Positions 54,141-64,000 of a stretch of DNA of 64,000 bases are shown piece by piece. Positions within the stretch are counted from its first letter, which is position 1, and each line of letters begins with the position of its first letter. Under the pieces are notes generated by a model. It worked only from the letters and a program-made list of their open reading frames with translations. It made no database searches and had not been told where the DNA came from. Origin of the DNA: Aureimonas sp. Leaf324. Its GTDB lineage: Bacteria; Pseudomonadota; Alphaproteobacteria; Rhizobiales; Rhizobiaceae. The translations under genes were made by a program, and so were the position numbers. The stretch is from NCBI RefSeq assembly GCF_001423245.1, contig NZ_LMOH01000029.1, positions 1-64,000 of the forward strand, in the 5' to 3' direction.

Positions 54141-54649
54141 AGCCGCGCGGCGACGCCTTCGAGCCAGCGATCGCTGAGGCCGAGCGCGCGGATCTCGGCG
54201 AGCGCGGACAACACATAGTCGCGGTTGGCGCCGGACTGGCCGTGCGAGCGGCCGACGAGCGCTGCCGCCGTTTCCACCGACAGCCGGCCCGCATATTGCG
54301 AGTGGCCGCGGTCCACGACATAGGCGAGCGCGCGCACCGGCCGTCCGTCGAGAAGGCGCACCGGCAGGGTCGTCTCGAGATAGACGCTGGTCACGAGTTC
54401 GCGCTCGCGAAGATACGCGATCGTCGCCTCGGCGCGGCTCGCCGCGACACGGAACGCCATGCCGACGCAGGAGCCGCCGCGGTCGAGGCCGAACACCAGC
54501 CCCGGCCGCTCGGGCGTGCCGCGATGGACGTGGGAGTAGATGCAGAGCGAGCGGTGGAAGCCCGCGAGGCGCGCCTTGGCGCGCTCCTCGTACTCGAAGC
54601 CCGGCCGCCAGATCAGCGAGCCGTATCCGAACACCCACAAATCGTCCAT
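54137..54649 (-). CDS. ChaC-like gamma-glutamylcyclotransferase
   Basis: 170 aa from ATG 54649 (ATG 54661 adds four). It converts glutathione to 5-oxoproline and Cys-Gly. The family signature WVFGYGSLIWRPGFEY begins the protein, and the catalytic Glu lies in REREL. YVVDRGHSQYAG follows. Length is normal. It is oriented away from the DUF2125 gene with a short divergent gap. Confidence 0.9.
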   Translation of the reverse strand: MDDLWVFGYGSLIWRPGFEYEERAKARLAGFHRSLCIYSHVHRGTPERPGLVFGLDRGGSCVGMAFRVAASRAEATIAYLRERELVTSVYLETTLPVRLLDGRPVRALAYVVDRGHSQYAGRLSVETAAALVGRSHGQSGANRDYVLSALAEIRALGLSDRWLEGVAARL

Positions 54650-54718
54650 CGCTCTTGCCATTCCCGTTCCCGGCGCTTCATGAAGGCGCCGGTTCGGCCG
54701 TGCAGAAAGGATGCCGGG

Positions 54719-55753
54719 ATGGCAAGGTCAAGGGCGGATGGGGAAACGGGCCGTCGCTCCGGCGCGGGCAGGGTCTTCGCGGGCGTCGCGATCCTCGTCG
54801 TCGTGCTGGCGGCCGCCCTCACCGGTGCCTGGTACTGGCTGGCGGGCGAACTCGACCGCCACGTCGCCTCGGCGCTCGATGCCGCGGCGGGCGGCGGCAC
54901 CACGATCACCTGCGACAACCGCGGCGTCTTCGGCTACCCCTTCCGCATCGGCCTCTCCTGCGACAGCGTCGGCGTCGACGCGCCGGAGAACGGCATCCGC
55001 CTGTCGGCCGGCTCGCTGCGCACCGCGGCGCAGGTCTACCAGCCCTCGCACATCGTCGCCGAACTCGCCGGCCCCTTGCGCGCCACGGTTCCAGACCTTC
55101 CGACGATGGAGATGAACTGGTCGCTCGCGCAGGGCTCGACGAGCCTCTGGAGCGAGGGGATGGAGCGGGTCTCGATCGCGGTCGACCAGCCCGTCCTGTC
55201 TGCCGTCGGCGAGGCGGGGGCGCTGACGCCGCTCGCCCGCTCGGCGCGGCTCGAGACACATGCCCGCCAGAACGGGGCGGGGCTCGACTTCGCCCTGTCG
55301 GATACGGGCGTCGTCGCCACCATCCCGCCGATCGGCGACATTCCCGCCTTCGATCTCGCGGCCGACCTCACCGTCGACGGGGCGGCGGACTGGCTGCGAG
55401 ACGGGGTGCCGGGCGGCCGGATCGGCCCGGCGCTGCGTGGGCAAGCCGGCCTCATCCGCACGCTTCGCCTCACCTCGTCGGTCGGGGCGACGGTCGACGT
55501 CTCCGGCCCGTTCCGCGTGTCGCAGACCGGCGAGATTTCGGGCGACTTCCGCCTGGGGCTGCAGAACCCGCAGGCGATCGCGCAGCTCGTCTCGGTGCTC
55601 GTGCCCGGCACGGCCGGCATCGCGTCCACGATCGCGGGCGGCATCGGTCTCGTCGGGCGTCAGGAGAACGGCCAGACGGTGCTCGACGTTGCGGTGCGCG
55701 ACGGCGAGGCGCGCCTCGGGTTCATTCCCCTCGGCCGCCTGCCGCGCATCTGA
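54719..55753 (+). CDS. DUF2125-domain envelope protein
   Basis: 344 aa. One N-terminal membrane helix (VFAGVAILVVVLAAALTGAWY) anchors a large, beta-rich periplasmic domain. CDNRGVFGYPFRIGLSCD is typical of DUF2125. The family is conserved in alphaproteobacteria and its function is unknown. The start ATG 54719 is used because AAAGG lies 8 bases upstream. It converges with tyrC, with a 9-base gap. Confidence 0.87.
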   Translation: MARSRADGETGRRSGAGRVFAGVAILVVVLAAALTGAWYWLAGELDRHVASALDAAAGGGTTITCDNRGVFGYPFRIGLSCDSVGVDAPENGIRLSAGSLRTAAQVYQPSHIVAELAGPLRATVPDLPTMEMNWSLAQGSTSLWSEGMERVSIAVDQPVLSAVGEAGALTPLARSARLETHARQNGAGLDFALSDTGVVATIPPIGDIPAFDLAADLTVDGAADWLRDGVPGGRIGPALRGQAGLIRTLRLTSSVGATVDVSGPFRVSQTGEISGDFRLGLQNPQAIAQLVSVLVPGTAGIASTIAGGIGLVGRQENGQTVLDVAVRDGEARLGFIPLGRLPRI

Positions 55754-55762
55754 TCGAAGTCC

Positions 55763-56719
55763 TTATTCGCCGGGCGCGCCGGCCTCGTTCCACGGGTCCT
55801 TGCGCGGCTTGAGGCGCCCGAAGTTCGCTTCTTCCGTATCCTGGCCGGCCTGCACGATGGATCGGCGGATGGCGCGCGTGCGGGTGAAGAGGTCGAACAG
55901 CGCATCGCCGTCGCCCCAGCGGATCGCGCGCTGGAGCGAAGCGAGGTCTTCCGAGAAGCGGGCGAGCATCTCCAGCACCGCCTCGCGGTTGGTGAGGAAG
56001 ATGTCGCGCCACATCGTCGGGTCGGACGCCGCGATGCGGGTGAAGTCGCGAAAGCCCGACGCCGAGAACTTGATGACCTCGGACTGCGTGACGGTCTCGA
56101 GGTCGGCGGCCGTGCCGACGATGTTGTAGGCGATGAGGTGCGGCACGTGGGAGACGATCGCGAGCACGAGGTCGTGGTGCTCGGGCGTCATCGTCTCGAC
56201 CATGGCGCCGGTCGCCAGCCACAGGGCGCGCAATCGCTCCGTCGCCCCCTCGTCGGTCTCGGGCAGGGGGGTGAGGATCGTCCAGCGATTCTCGAAAAGC
56301 TCGAGGAAGCCGGCGTCCGGGCCGGACTGCTCGGTGCCCGCGATCGGATGGCCTGGTACGAAATGGACGTGGGCCGGCAGATGCGGCTGCATCTGGTCCA
56401 CCACCGCCTTCTTCACCGAGCCGACATCCGAGACGATCGCGCCCGGCTTGAGGGCCGGAGCGATCGCCGCCGCCGCCGCGCCGCACGAGCCGACCGGCAG
56501 GCAAAGGATCACGAGGTCGGCATCCCGCACGGCGTCCGCCGGATCGAGATGGTAGCTCGTGCCGAGCCTGAGATCCTCGGCGCGGCGCAGCGTCGCCTCG
56601 CGGCGCGTGGCGATCGAGACGTGGCGCGCAAGGCCCCGGTCGCGGATGTTGATCGCGATCGACGAGCCGATGAGGCCGATGCCGATCAGCGCGATCTTGT
56701 CGAAGAGCGGTTCGGTCAT
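55763..56719 (-). CDS. tyrC: Prephenate/arogenate (cyclohexadienyl) dehydrogenase
   Basis: 318 aa. It oxidatively decarboxylates prephenate or arogenate in tyrosine synthesis. The NAD loop is [11 protein letters not shown], the catalytic His is in [15 protein letters not shown], and [12 protein letters not shown] is the second conserved His region. The C-terminal helical dimerisation part follows. The start overlaps the hisC stop by 4 bases, giving the common hisC-tyrC pair in which HisC also serves aromatic transamination. Confidence 0.93.
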   Translation of the reverse strand: MTEPLFDKIALIGIGLIGSSIAINIRDRGLARHVSIATRREATLRRAEDLRLGTSYHLDPADAVRDADLVILCLPVGSCGAAAAAIAPALKPGAIVSDVGSVKKAVVDQMQPHLPAHVHFVPGHPIAGTEQSGPDAGFLELFENRWTILTPLPETDEGATERLRALWLATGAMVETMTPEHHDLVLAIVSHVPHLIAYNIVGTAADLETVTQSEVIKFSASGFRDFTRIAASDPTMWRDIFLTNREAVLEMLARFSEDLASLQRAIRWGDGDALFDLFTRTRAIRRSIVQAGQDTEEANFGRLKPRKDPWNEAGAPGE

Positions 56720-57819
56720 TGCGCGAGGAAGTCCTTCAGCGCCGCGACGACGCCCTCGTTGGCTTCGCTCGAGCCGACGGTGAGGCGCAACGCGTTGGGG
56801 AAGCCATAGCCTGCCACGCGCCGCAGGATGAAGCCGCGCTCGGTCAGGAAGGCGTCGGCATCGGCCGCGGTGCGGCCGGCCTCGTCGGGGAAGTGGACCA
56901 GCACGAAGTTGCCGACCGAGGGCGTGACCCGGAGGCCGAGCTCCGGCAGCTCGCGCGCCAAGCGCTCGAGCCACGCGTCGTTGTGCGCGACGGTCTTCTC
57001 GACATGGTCGCGATCGCGGATCGCGGCGGCGCCCGCGGCGATCGCCATGGCGTTGAGGTTGAACGGCCCGCGGATGCGGTCGAGCGCGTCGACGATGGCT
57101 TCGGGGGCGAGCATCCAGCCGATGCGCAGCGCCGCGAGGCCGTGGATCTTCGAGAAGGTGCGCGTCATCACGACATTGTCGAACGCGGCGACGAGCTTTT
57201 CGCCCGCCTCGTAGTCCTCGCGCCGGACGTATTCGGCATAGGCCGCGTCGAGAACGAGGAGGACGTGACCCGGCAGCGCGGCATGCAGCCGGCGGATCTC
57301 CGTCTCCGGCAGATAGGTGCCGGTCGGGTTGTTCGGGTTGGCGAGGAACACGATCTTCGTGCGTGTCGTGACGCAGGCGAGGATCGCGTCGACCTCGGCG
57401 CGCTCGTCCCACTCGCGCGCGACCACCGGCGTCGCCCCGGCGGCGCGAATGTAGATGTCGTAGACGAGGAACCCGTGCTCGGTGTGGATCGCCTCGTCGC
57501 CCGGCGACAGGAACGCCTGCGCGAGAAGCCCGAGAAGCTCGTCCGATCCGTTGCCGCACAGGATGCGCGAGGGGGCCAGCCCATGCACCTCGGCGATCGC
57601 CGCCTTCAAGGCGCCGGCCTGCCCGTCGGGATAGAGTTCGAGATGGGCCGCCACGTCGCGCAGCGCCGCCTGCACGTCGGGCGAGGCGCCGAACGGCGTT
57701 TCGTTGGACGAAAGCTTGTGCAGCTTGACGCCCGTCGGAGCCTTGCTCTTGCCCGGCACATAGGCCTCGATGTCGAGGACGCCGGGCTTGGGCTGGGGGC
57801 GCGCGGGAAGGCTGGTCAT
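56716..57819 (-). CDS. hisC: Histidinol-phosphate aminotransferase
   Basis: 367 aa from ATG 57819. PLP-dependent transamination of imidazole-acetol phosphate in histidine synthesis, often also acting on aromatic keto acids. The PLP lysine is in [29 protein letters not shown] and [10 protein letters not shown] are in order, and [11 protein letters not shown] is near the start. It overlaps tyrC by 4 bases. Upstream is the 344-base gap to metX. Confidence 0.94.
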   Translation of the reverse strand: MTSLPARPQPKPGVLDIEAYVPGKSKAPTGVKLHKLSSNETPFGASPDVQAALRDVAAHLELYPDGQAGALKAAIAEVHGLAPSRILCGNGSDELLGLLAQAFLSPGDEAIHTEHGFLVYDIYIRAAGATPVVAREWDERAEVDAILACVTTRTKIVFLANPNNPTGTYLPETEIRRLHAALPGHVLLVLDAAYAEYVRREDYEAGEKLVAAFDNVVMTRTFSKIHGLAALRIGWMLAPEAIVDALDRIRGPFNLNAMAIAAGAAAIRDRDHVEKTVAHNDAWLERLARELPELGLRVTPSVGNFVLVHFPDEAGRTAADADAFLTERGFILRRVAGYGFPNALRLTVGSSEANEGVVAALKDFLAQ

Positions 57820-58163
57820 GGCGGGTCCTGACGGTCGGCCTGTGGGAGACATGCGCCCGCGCATACTCCCGACGGCCCGCCCTGTCGAGACGGGAGGGTG
57901 CCGCAGACCTGGGAGAGGGGGTGTCGGGTCGGCAAGGTTCAGCCCGGCCGTCGCACCCGATGACCTCGCTCATCCAACCTTTTCGGGCGGACGGGATCTG
58001 ACCGCCGGAGTGCGTCGACGCCCTGGCCGATAGGCCCGCGATCGGTCGCGTCCGGATCCTTCCGGCCGTTCCGGAACCGTTCGCACGATCCCGATCCATG
58101 GTCCGGGGCGCCCTCGGCGCAACAATCCGTTGCGCTGCGGGACGGTCGGCGATAGCACGAGCC
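57820..58163. other. Divergent intergenic region hisC <> metX
   Basis: It carries the promoters of the hisC-tyrC and metX-metW pairs. No gene. I looked for the SAM-II riboswitch often found before alphaproteobacterial metX and could not see its conserved core sequences. GC-rich inverted segments (for example CCCGACGGCCCG/CGACGGGAG near 57880) may form weak hairpins. Confidence 0.5.
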
Positions 58164-59345
58164 ATGTCGATCATCGCCGATCCCGCCAACGAGGAAACCC
58201 TGAGCGCGCGCGAGGCACGCCAGCCGTCCTCGAAGGTCGCCTTCTTCGGCGAGGACGAGCCGCTGCGCCTCGACGCCGGCCGCACCCTTTCGCCCTTCCA
58301 CATCGCCTACGAGACCTATGGCGAGCTCAACGCCGACAAATCCAACGCGATCTACGTCTGCCACGCGCTGACGGGCGACCAGTACGCGGCGAGCCCCAAC
58401 CCGGTGACGGGCAAGCCCGGCTGGTGGACGAGCCTGATCGGGCCGGGAAAGCCGATCGACACCGACCGCTTCTTCGTCGTCTGCTCCAACGTCATCGGCT
58501 CCTGCATGGGCTCGACGGGGCCGGCCTCGGTCGACCTGTCGACGGGGCTTCCTTACGCGCTCGACCTGCCGGTGCTGACGATCGGCGACATGGTTCGGGC
58601 GCAGGCCATGCTGATGGATCGCCTCGGCATCGACCAGCTCTTTGCCGTGATCGGCGGCTCGATGGGCGGCATGCAGGTGCTGCAGTGGACGGTGGCCTAT
58701 CCGGCCCGCGTCTTCGCGGCGCTGCCGATCGCCACGGGCGCGCGCCACTCCTCGCAGAACATCGCCTTCCATGAGGTCGGGCGGCAGGCGGTCATGGCCG
58801 ACCCCGACTGGCGCGGCGGGCACTATCTCCAGGCCGGCACGCGGCCGCACAAGGGGCTGGCCGTCGCGCGCATGGCCGCGCACGTCACCTACCTGTCGGA
58901 GGCCGCGCTCCACCGCAAGTTCGGCCGCAACCTGCAGGACCGCGAGAAGCTCGGCTTCGGCTTCGAGGCCGACTTCCAGATCGAAAGTTATCTCCGCCAC
59001 CAGGGCATGACCTTCGTCGACCGCTTCGACGCCAACGCCTATCTCTACCTGACGCGTGCCATGGACTATTTCGACATCGCGGCCGAGCACGGCGGGCGGC
59101 TTGCCGACGCCTTCAGAAACGCGAAGACGCGCTTCTGCCTCGTGTCCTTTTCGTCGGACTGGCTGTTCCCGACCAGCGAGAGCCGGGCGGTCGTCCATGC
59201 GCTGAACGCCAACGCCGCCTCGGTCTCCTTCGTCGAGATCGAGACAGACAAGGGCCACGACGCGTTCCTGCTCGACGAGCCGGAGTTCACCGGCGCCGTG
59301 CAGGGCTTCGTGTCGGCGGCCGCCAAGGCGAGGGGATTGCGATGA
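58164..59345 (+). CDS. metX: Homoserine O-acetyltransferase (or succinyltransferase) MetX
   Basis: 393 aa, an alpha/beta hydrolase that acylates homoserine at the start of methionine synthesis. The nucleophile elbow is [14 protein letters not shown] (Ser), with the Asp in SFSSDWLFP and His in DKGHDAFL completing the triad. ALTGDQYAA and [12 protein letters not shown] are conserved. The acyl donor cannot be told with certainty from sequence. metW overlaps its stop by 4 bases, the usual pairing. Confidence 0.94.
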   Translation: MSIIADPANEETLSAREARQPSSKVAFFGEDEPLRLDAGRTLSPFHIAYETYGELNADKSNAIYVCHALTGDQYAASPNPVTGKPGWWTSLIGPGKPIDTDRFFVVCSNVIGSCMGSTGPASVDLSTGLPYALDLPVLTIGDMVRAQAMLMDRLGIDQLFAVIGGSMGGMQVLQWTVAYPARVFAALPIATGARHSSQNIAFHEVGRQAVMADPDWRGGHYLQAGTRPHKGLAVARMAAHVTYLSEAALHRKFGRNLQDREKLGFGFEADFQIESYLRHQGMTFVDRFDANAYLYLTRAMDYFDIAAEHGGRLADAFRNAKTRFCLVSFSSDWLFPTSESRAVVHALNANAASVSFVEIETDKGHDAFLLDEPEFTGAVQGFVSAAAKARGLR

Positions 59346-60001
59346 GTGCGGTGGAGAGCCGGCCCGTGCCGACGACGCCGGGCGTCGCGTTCGAGGACGC
59401 CGGCGCGCGCGTCGACCTGCGCACGATCGCCGAACTCGTCGAGCCGGGAAGCCGGGTTCTGGATATCGGCTGCGGCGACGGCTCGCTGATGGAACTGTTG
59501 CAGGCGCGGCGCGGGGTCGACGCGCGCGGCATCGAGCTGTCGCAGCCGGGCGTCAACGCCTGCGTGCGACGCGGCCTGTCGGTGATCCAGGGCGACGCCG
59601 ACCGCGACCTCGTCCACTATCCCGATGCCGCCTTCGACTATGCGATCCTGTCGCAGACGATCCAGGCGACCGACAACCCCAAGCTCGTGCTCGCCGAACT
59701 CCTGCGGATCGGCCGGCGCGCCGTGGTGTCGTTCCCGAACTTCGGCCACTGGTCGGTGCGCTCGTCGCTCTTCTTCAAGGGGCGGATGCCGGTGACGAAG
59801 AGCCTGTCCTATTCCTGGTACGACACGCCCAACATCCACTTCTGCACCATCCGCGACTTCATCGAACTGACGCGCGAGGTCGGCGCCGAGGTGGAAAGCG
59901 CGATCGCGCTGGATTCGACCGGCAAACGTCTGGGGCTGAGCATGCCCTGGTGGTTCTGGAACCTTTTCGGACAGCAGGCGGTGTTCGTCCTGAAACGCTG
60001 A
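59342..60001 (+). CDS. metW: Methionine biosynthesis protein MetW
   Basis: 219 aa with a SAM-methyltransferase-like fold: [16 protein letters not shown] (motif I), [20 protein letters not shown] and [20 protein letters not shown] are MetW signatures. MetW is required with MetX for full acyltransferase activity in many bacteria. The start lies within the last codons of metX. Confidence 0.94.
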   Translation: MSAVESRPVPTTPGVAFEDAGARVDLRTIAELVEPGSRVLDIGCGDGSLMELLQARRGVDARGIELSQPGVNACVRRGLSVIQGDADRDLVHYPDAAFDYAILSQTIQATDNPKLVLAELLRIGRRAVVSFPNFGHWSVRSSLFFKGRMPVTKSLSYSWYDTPNIHFCTIRDFIELTREVGAEVESAIALDSTGKRLGLSMPWWFWNLFGQQAVFVLKR

Positions 60002-60158
60002 CCCCGTGTCATTTTTGCGTGTGGAACTGGATGGTTTCGAATGCGTGTCTGTCGGGCGCCGTTCCGCCCCGTCGGAAGACTGGAGACCGAAAGTTCGAAA
60101 GTGCGACGGTATCCGGTTCCGAAAATTGTCGTCTCTGCCAGGCGGATATCCCGACGTC

Positions 60159-60863
60159 ATGAGTTTTGATGAGATCTCGGCATTTTTGATTCACATGTTT
60201 CGCATCGTCGTGGGTCTTGCGACCGTTCCAGCGCTATTCTTTCTGACCGGCGTCGCCGTGTTCGCGCTGGCGACCGGCGGCGGGACGGAACAGGATCTTC
60301 AAGAGGCGATGCAGGTCAGCGGCATCTCGTTCGCCCTCATCGGTGCCATTCTGTTTGGCTGGGTCGTATTCGGTCTGCGCGGTGCGAAGCGCGTCGTTTC
60401 GGCCGTGCCGTGCGTCGGACTGTTTCTATTCGGCCTTCTCGGCGTCATCAGTAGCGACCACACCTATTTCGACCGCGCCAACCCCGACTACGCCCGGATT
60501 GCAGAACAACTCGGACAGGCCGTCCAAAGGGCCCGTCAGGGCGCAACGGATGCCGATGGCCTCGACCTCTCGACAATCCACGGAGGAAACTGGCGAACCG
60601 CTTGTCTCTTCGGGGGATACACCTATCCAAGCCGGACGATGCAGAGATTGGGCGCGAGGATCGATCCGCAGGATATGAATCGGCTCGCTCGACTTCGAGA
60701 TCGCCTCGGCAGCCTCTCGGAAGTCGAGGAGTTCGACGCGATGGTCGCCTACGTCACTCCCGACGGTGGGGCCCGCTTCATCCACATTGAGGGTGCCTTC
60801 GGGTCCATGGGTCAGCACTTCGAGCGCTGTATCGAGAAGCCGTTGACCACGATCGCTTTGTAG
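60159..60863 (+). CDS. Unknown membrane protein
   Basis: 234 aa from ATG 60159 (a longer frame starts at 60006). Three hydrophobic segments in the first ~100 residues (FRIVVGLATVPALFFLTGVA, then SFALIGAILFGWVVFGL and VGLFLFGLLGVIS) precede a soluble C-terminal domain without recognisable motifs. Base composition is less GC-rich than its core neighbours, suggesting a recently acquired or fast-evolving gene. No operon partner. Confidence 0.6.
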   Translation: MSFDEISAFLIHMFRIVVGLATVPALFFLTGVAVFALATGGGTEQDLQEAMQVSGISFALIGAILFGWVVFGLRGAKRVVSAVPCVGLFLFGLLGVISSDHTYFDRANPDYARIAEQLGQAVQRARQGATDADGLDLSTIHGGNWRTACLFGGYTYPSRTMQRLGARIDPQDMNRLARLRDRLGSLSEVEEFDAMVAYVTPDGGARFIHIEGAFGSMGQHFERCIEKPLTTIAL

Positions 60864-60921
60864 GAACGCCCGATCGGTCTCGATCCGGCGCTCTTCGAAA
60901 GTCGGTGGTCCTGAACCCAGT

Positions 60922-61905
<984 letters not shown>

Positions 61906-61939
61906 GGATGCACTCCTGATCGATGGCCGAGGCCCGGAG

Positions 61940-62713
61940 CTAGGGTGCCTCGGGCGGCTTTTCGAGGTGCAGCGCCGGACGACCCTGCGGCACGAGGACC
62001 GGGCGCATTGCGCGGATGCGGCTGCGCTCGCGGCTGGTGACGGGAATGCCGCGATAGACGAGCTTCACCGCCTCGATGACGATCGCGCCCGCGAAGATCG
62101 GCCAGAAGCGGCGCCCGGCGCGATCCCAGGGGCCGGCGAGGTTGAGGAGGCGTTCGCGGCGGAATGGCGGAAAGAACAGCGCCTCCGAGAAGCCGGCGGG
62201 CGTGAACTGCGTGTCGCGCAGGAGGCGGGTCGCCTGCGCGCGCGACCAGGGGCGGCCGGAGCCGAAGGGCGTGTGCTCGAAGCGCGACCACATTCCGCCG
62301 CGGCTCGGCAGCACCATGACGAGGCGCCCGCCGGGCGCGAGGACCCGCCAGGCCTCGCCCAGCATCTCCGCCGGGTCCTCGGCGAACTCCAGCGCGTGCA
62401 CCATGAGGATGCGGTCGACGGCCGCGTCGCCGAGCGGCAGTTCGGCGGGGTGGACGAGGGCGGCGAGCGACGGACGGTCGAGGGGCCAGTTCACCGCGCC
62501 TTGCGCGGCCGGCATGAAGGCGAGCGTGCGCTCCGACTCGCCGGTCAGCCGGTCGAGATAGGGGGTGACGTAGCCGAGCCCGACGAGGCGCTCGTCGCGG
62601 ATCGGCTTCCACACGGTGCCGAGCGCCATGGCGAGCGAGCGCACGCAGGCATCGCCGAGCCGCGAGGCGTAGAAATCGCGCAGGTCCACGATGTCGGCGT
62701 TCACGGTCGTCAT
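61940..62713 (-). CDS. Class I SAM-dependent methyltransferase
   Basis: 257 aa. The Methyltransf_11 core is recognised by [20 protein letters not shown] and [18 protein letters not shown], although the glycine motif I is atypical. A hydrophobic C-terminal segment ([19 protein letters not shown]) is typical of the rhizobial homologues encoded beside gloB. The substrate is unknown. It is divergent from gloB with a 65-base gap. Confidence 0.83.
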   Translation of the reverse strand: MTTVNADIVDLRDFYASRLGDACVRSLAMALGTVWKPIRDERLVGLGYVTPYLDRLTGESERTLAFMPAAQGAVNWPLDRPSLAALVHPAELPLGDAAVDRILMVHALEFAEDPAEMLGEAWRVLAPGGRLVMVLPSRGGMWSRFEHTPFGSGRPWSRAQATRLLRDTQFTPAGFSEALFFPPFRRERLLNLAGPWDRAGRRFWPIFAGAIVIEAVKLVYRGIPVTSRERSRIRAMRPVLVPQGRPALHLEKPPEAP

Positions 62714-62778
62714 CCGCTCTCCCGGTGCAGGGCTCGCGCCCTACCTAGCGCGGGCAAGGCCAAGGCGCGAGGTTTGCG

Positions 62779-63549
62779 ATGTCAGCGTATCCGATTCGGC
62801 AGTTTCCCTGCCGCGAGACCAATTTCGGTCTTCTCCTGCACGATCCGCAGGCGGGAAACACGATCGCGATCGACGCGCCGGAGGAGGGGCCGATCCTCGA
62901 AGCCCTGGAGCGCGAGGGCTGGCGCCTGACCCATATCCTGACCACCCATCACCACGGCGACCATGTCGCGGCGAACGCGGCGCTGAAGGCGCGGTTCGGG
63001 GCCGAGGTCATCGGCCCCGAGGCCGAGCGGGACCGCATTCCCGGCATCGACCGAGGTGTGCGCGGCGGCGACCGGTTCGAGATCGGGTCGCTCGGCGTCG
63101 AGGTGATCGACACGCCCGGCCACACCGCGGGGCACGTCGCCTACTTCGTCCCGCGCGCCAACGCGCTGTTTGCCGCCGATGCCCTCTTCTCGCTCGGCTG
63201 CGGCCGGCTGTTCGAGGGCGATGCGGCGACGATGTGGACAAGTCTCCAGCGCCTGCGCGCGCTGCCGGACGAGACGCTGCTCTATTGCGGGCACGAATAC
63301 ACCGCGACCAACGCGCGCTTTGCGGTCGACGTCGATCCCGGCAACCTTCTCCTGCAGGAGCGGGTGAAGGAGGTCGAGGCGCTGCGCGTGCGGGGCGAGG
63401 CGACGCTGCCCGTCGCGCTGGGGCGCGAGAAGCGCACCAACCCGTTCCTCAGGGCGGACGACCCGGAGCTTCAGGCCGCCTTCGGCATGGCGGGCGAGGA
63501 CCCCGTCGCCGTGTTCGCGGCGCTTCGCCAGAAGAGGAACGGATATTGA
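62779..63549 (+). CDS. gloB: Hydroxyacylglutathione hydrolase (glyoxalase II)
   Basis: 256 aa. It hydrolyses S-D-lactoylglutathione to lactate and glutathione in methylglyoxal detoxification. The metallo-beta-lactamase metal motif is TTHHHGDHVAAN. Further ligands are in DTPGHTAGH, FAADALFSLGCGR and YCGHEYTATNARF, and the C-terminal HAGH domain ends the protein (KRTNPFLRADDP). The next gene overlaps its stop. Confidence 0.94.
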   Translation: MSAYPIRQFPCRETNFGLLLHDPQAGNTIAIDAPEEGPILEALEREGWRLTHILTTHHHGDHVAANAALKARFGAEVIGPEAERDRIPGIDRGVRGGDRFEIGSLGVEVIDTPGHTAGHVAYFVPRANALFAADALFSLGCGRLFEGDAATMWTSLQRLRALPDETLLYCGHEYTATNARFAVDVDPGNLLLQERVKEVEALRVRGEATLPVALGREKRTNPFLRADDPELQAAFGMAGEDPVAVFAALRQKRNGY

Positions 63550-63992
63550 GGGCGCGCGACGTCATTGCGGCGCTGAAGCTCGAACCCCATCCCGAGGGCG
63601 GCTGGTATCGCGAGACGTTCCGCGACACCGCCACGGACGAGACGGGGCGCGCGCGCTCGACCGCGATCTATTTCCTCTTGGATCTCGGCGAGACGTCGGA
63701 GTGGCACCGCGTGACGGATGCGGCCGAGACCTGGGCTTGGCATGCTGGCGCGCCGCTCGTCATCACCGTGTCGCCCAACGGGCACGACGCCTCGGCCCAG
63801 CGGCTGGGGCCCGGCATCCTCACCGGCGAGGCGCCCCAGTTCACCGTCCCGGCGGGCTGGTGGCAGACGGCGACGAGCCTCGGGGAATGGACGCTCGTCA
63901 CCTGCACCGTCGCGCCGGGTTTCCGGTTCGAGAGCTTCGAGATGGCGCCGCCCGACTGGCGGCCGACGCCGCGCTCGCCGCGCTCGCGATAG
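63546..63992 (+). CDS. Cupin-fold DUF985 protein
   Basis: 148 aa, TTG start overlapping the gloB stop by 4 bases. HPEGGWYRETFRD and STAIYFLLDLGETSEWHRV are the DUF985 signatures of a cupin fold related to sugar epimerases. Later, VPAGWWQTA and TCTVAPGFRFESFEM complete it. The activity is unknown. Coupling to gloB is common in rhizobia. Confidence 0.85.
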   Translation: MRARDVIAALKLEPHPEGGWYRETFRDTATDETGRARSTAIYFLLDLGETSEWHRVTDAAETWAWHAGAPLVITVSPNGHDASAQRLGPGILTGEAPQFTVPAGWWQTATSLGEWTLVTCTVAPGFRFESFEMAPPDWRPTPRSPRSR

Positions 63993-64000
63993 CGCGGCGG

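Noticed and set aside
57820-58163. Possible SAM-II riboswitch before metX
   Set aside because: The position is right for alphaproteobacteria, but I could not find the conserved pseudoknot core sequences, so no riboswitch is called.

Overview
The window has two contrasting halves. From about 31.6 kb to the right end it is a dense, GC-rich core chromosome segment of an alphaproteobacterium. Gene neighbourhoods such as tlpA<>argH-lptM-lysA, cpdR, ftsE-ftsX-ydcF-plsC, tyrC-hisC next to metX-metW, and methyltransferase<>gloB point to the Hyphomicrobiales (Rhizobiales), possibly an Aurantimonas-like lineage. That placement is inferred from gene order, not from a search. From base 1 to about 31.6 kb it is a lower-GC accessory island rich in IS debris, gene fragments and defence-type genes. 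Its right edge lies at the 3' end of a tRNA-Leu(CAA) gene (31624-31710, minus strand), a classic island integration site. The left edge is outside the window and no intact integrase is visible.

Island, left to right. (1) 1-2.4 kb is IS wreckage: an IS21-like end, an N-terminally truncated DEDDh exonuclease, an IS110 transposase start, and an IS3 element whose last 88 bp also occur in inverted orientation on its other side. (2) 2.3-3.8 kb holds a two-domain peptidoglycan hydrolase and a small membrane protein cut by the IS. (3) 4.1-5.3 kb is a second, decayed IS3 element. (4) 5.4-16.7 kb is a cluster of nucleotide-signalling and immune-type proteins. It includes a TIR-TM-beta-propeller protein, a DUF4062 protein, a TIR-propeller gene collapsed by an internal deletion, an NDT-like/TPR protein, a SLOG-like protein, and, divergently transcribed, a SLATT membrane protein, a TIR protein and an unknown 229-aa protein. 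(5) 17-20 kb holds a broken TnsA-like endonuclease, a helix-turn-helix protein and an ilvA fragment. (6) 20.1-31 kb is a compact five-gene operon, read leftwards: a cytosine-C5 methyltransferase, an AAA-type ATPase, a 503-aa protein, an 1822-aa HerA/FtsK-type ATPase with a PD-(D/E)XK-like motif, and Vsr. The three middle genes look like the DndF/G/H (DptF/G/H) restriction module of phosphorothioate systems, here coupled to a methyltransferase instead of dnd modification genes. This is the strongest candidate for an undescribed or poorly described defence system in the window.

Core half. Functions include disulfide formation (DsbB, TlpA-like), DNA repair (AlkA-like), tRNA modification (GluQ), electron transfer and beta-oxidation (EtfBA, 3-hydroxybutyryl-CoA dehydrogenase, preceded by a LiuR-like palindrome), arginine and lysine biosynthesis (ArgH, LysA), envelope and division (LptM, L,D-transpeptidase, FtsEX, PlsC, a DUF4175 protein), cell-cycle control (CpdR-type regulator), purine salvage (Hpt), aromatic and histidine biosynthesis (TyrC, HisC), methionine biosynthesis (MetX-MetW) and glyoxalase II. 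Genes are tightly packed, often with 4-bp overlaps, and no mobile elements are visible.
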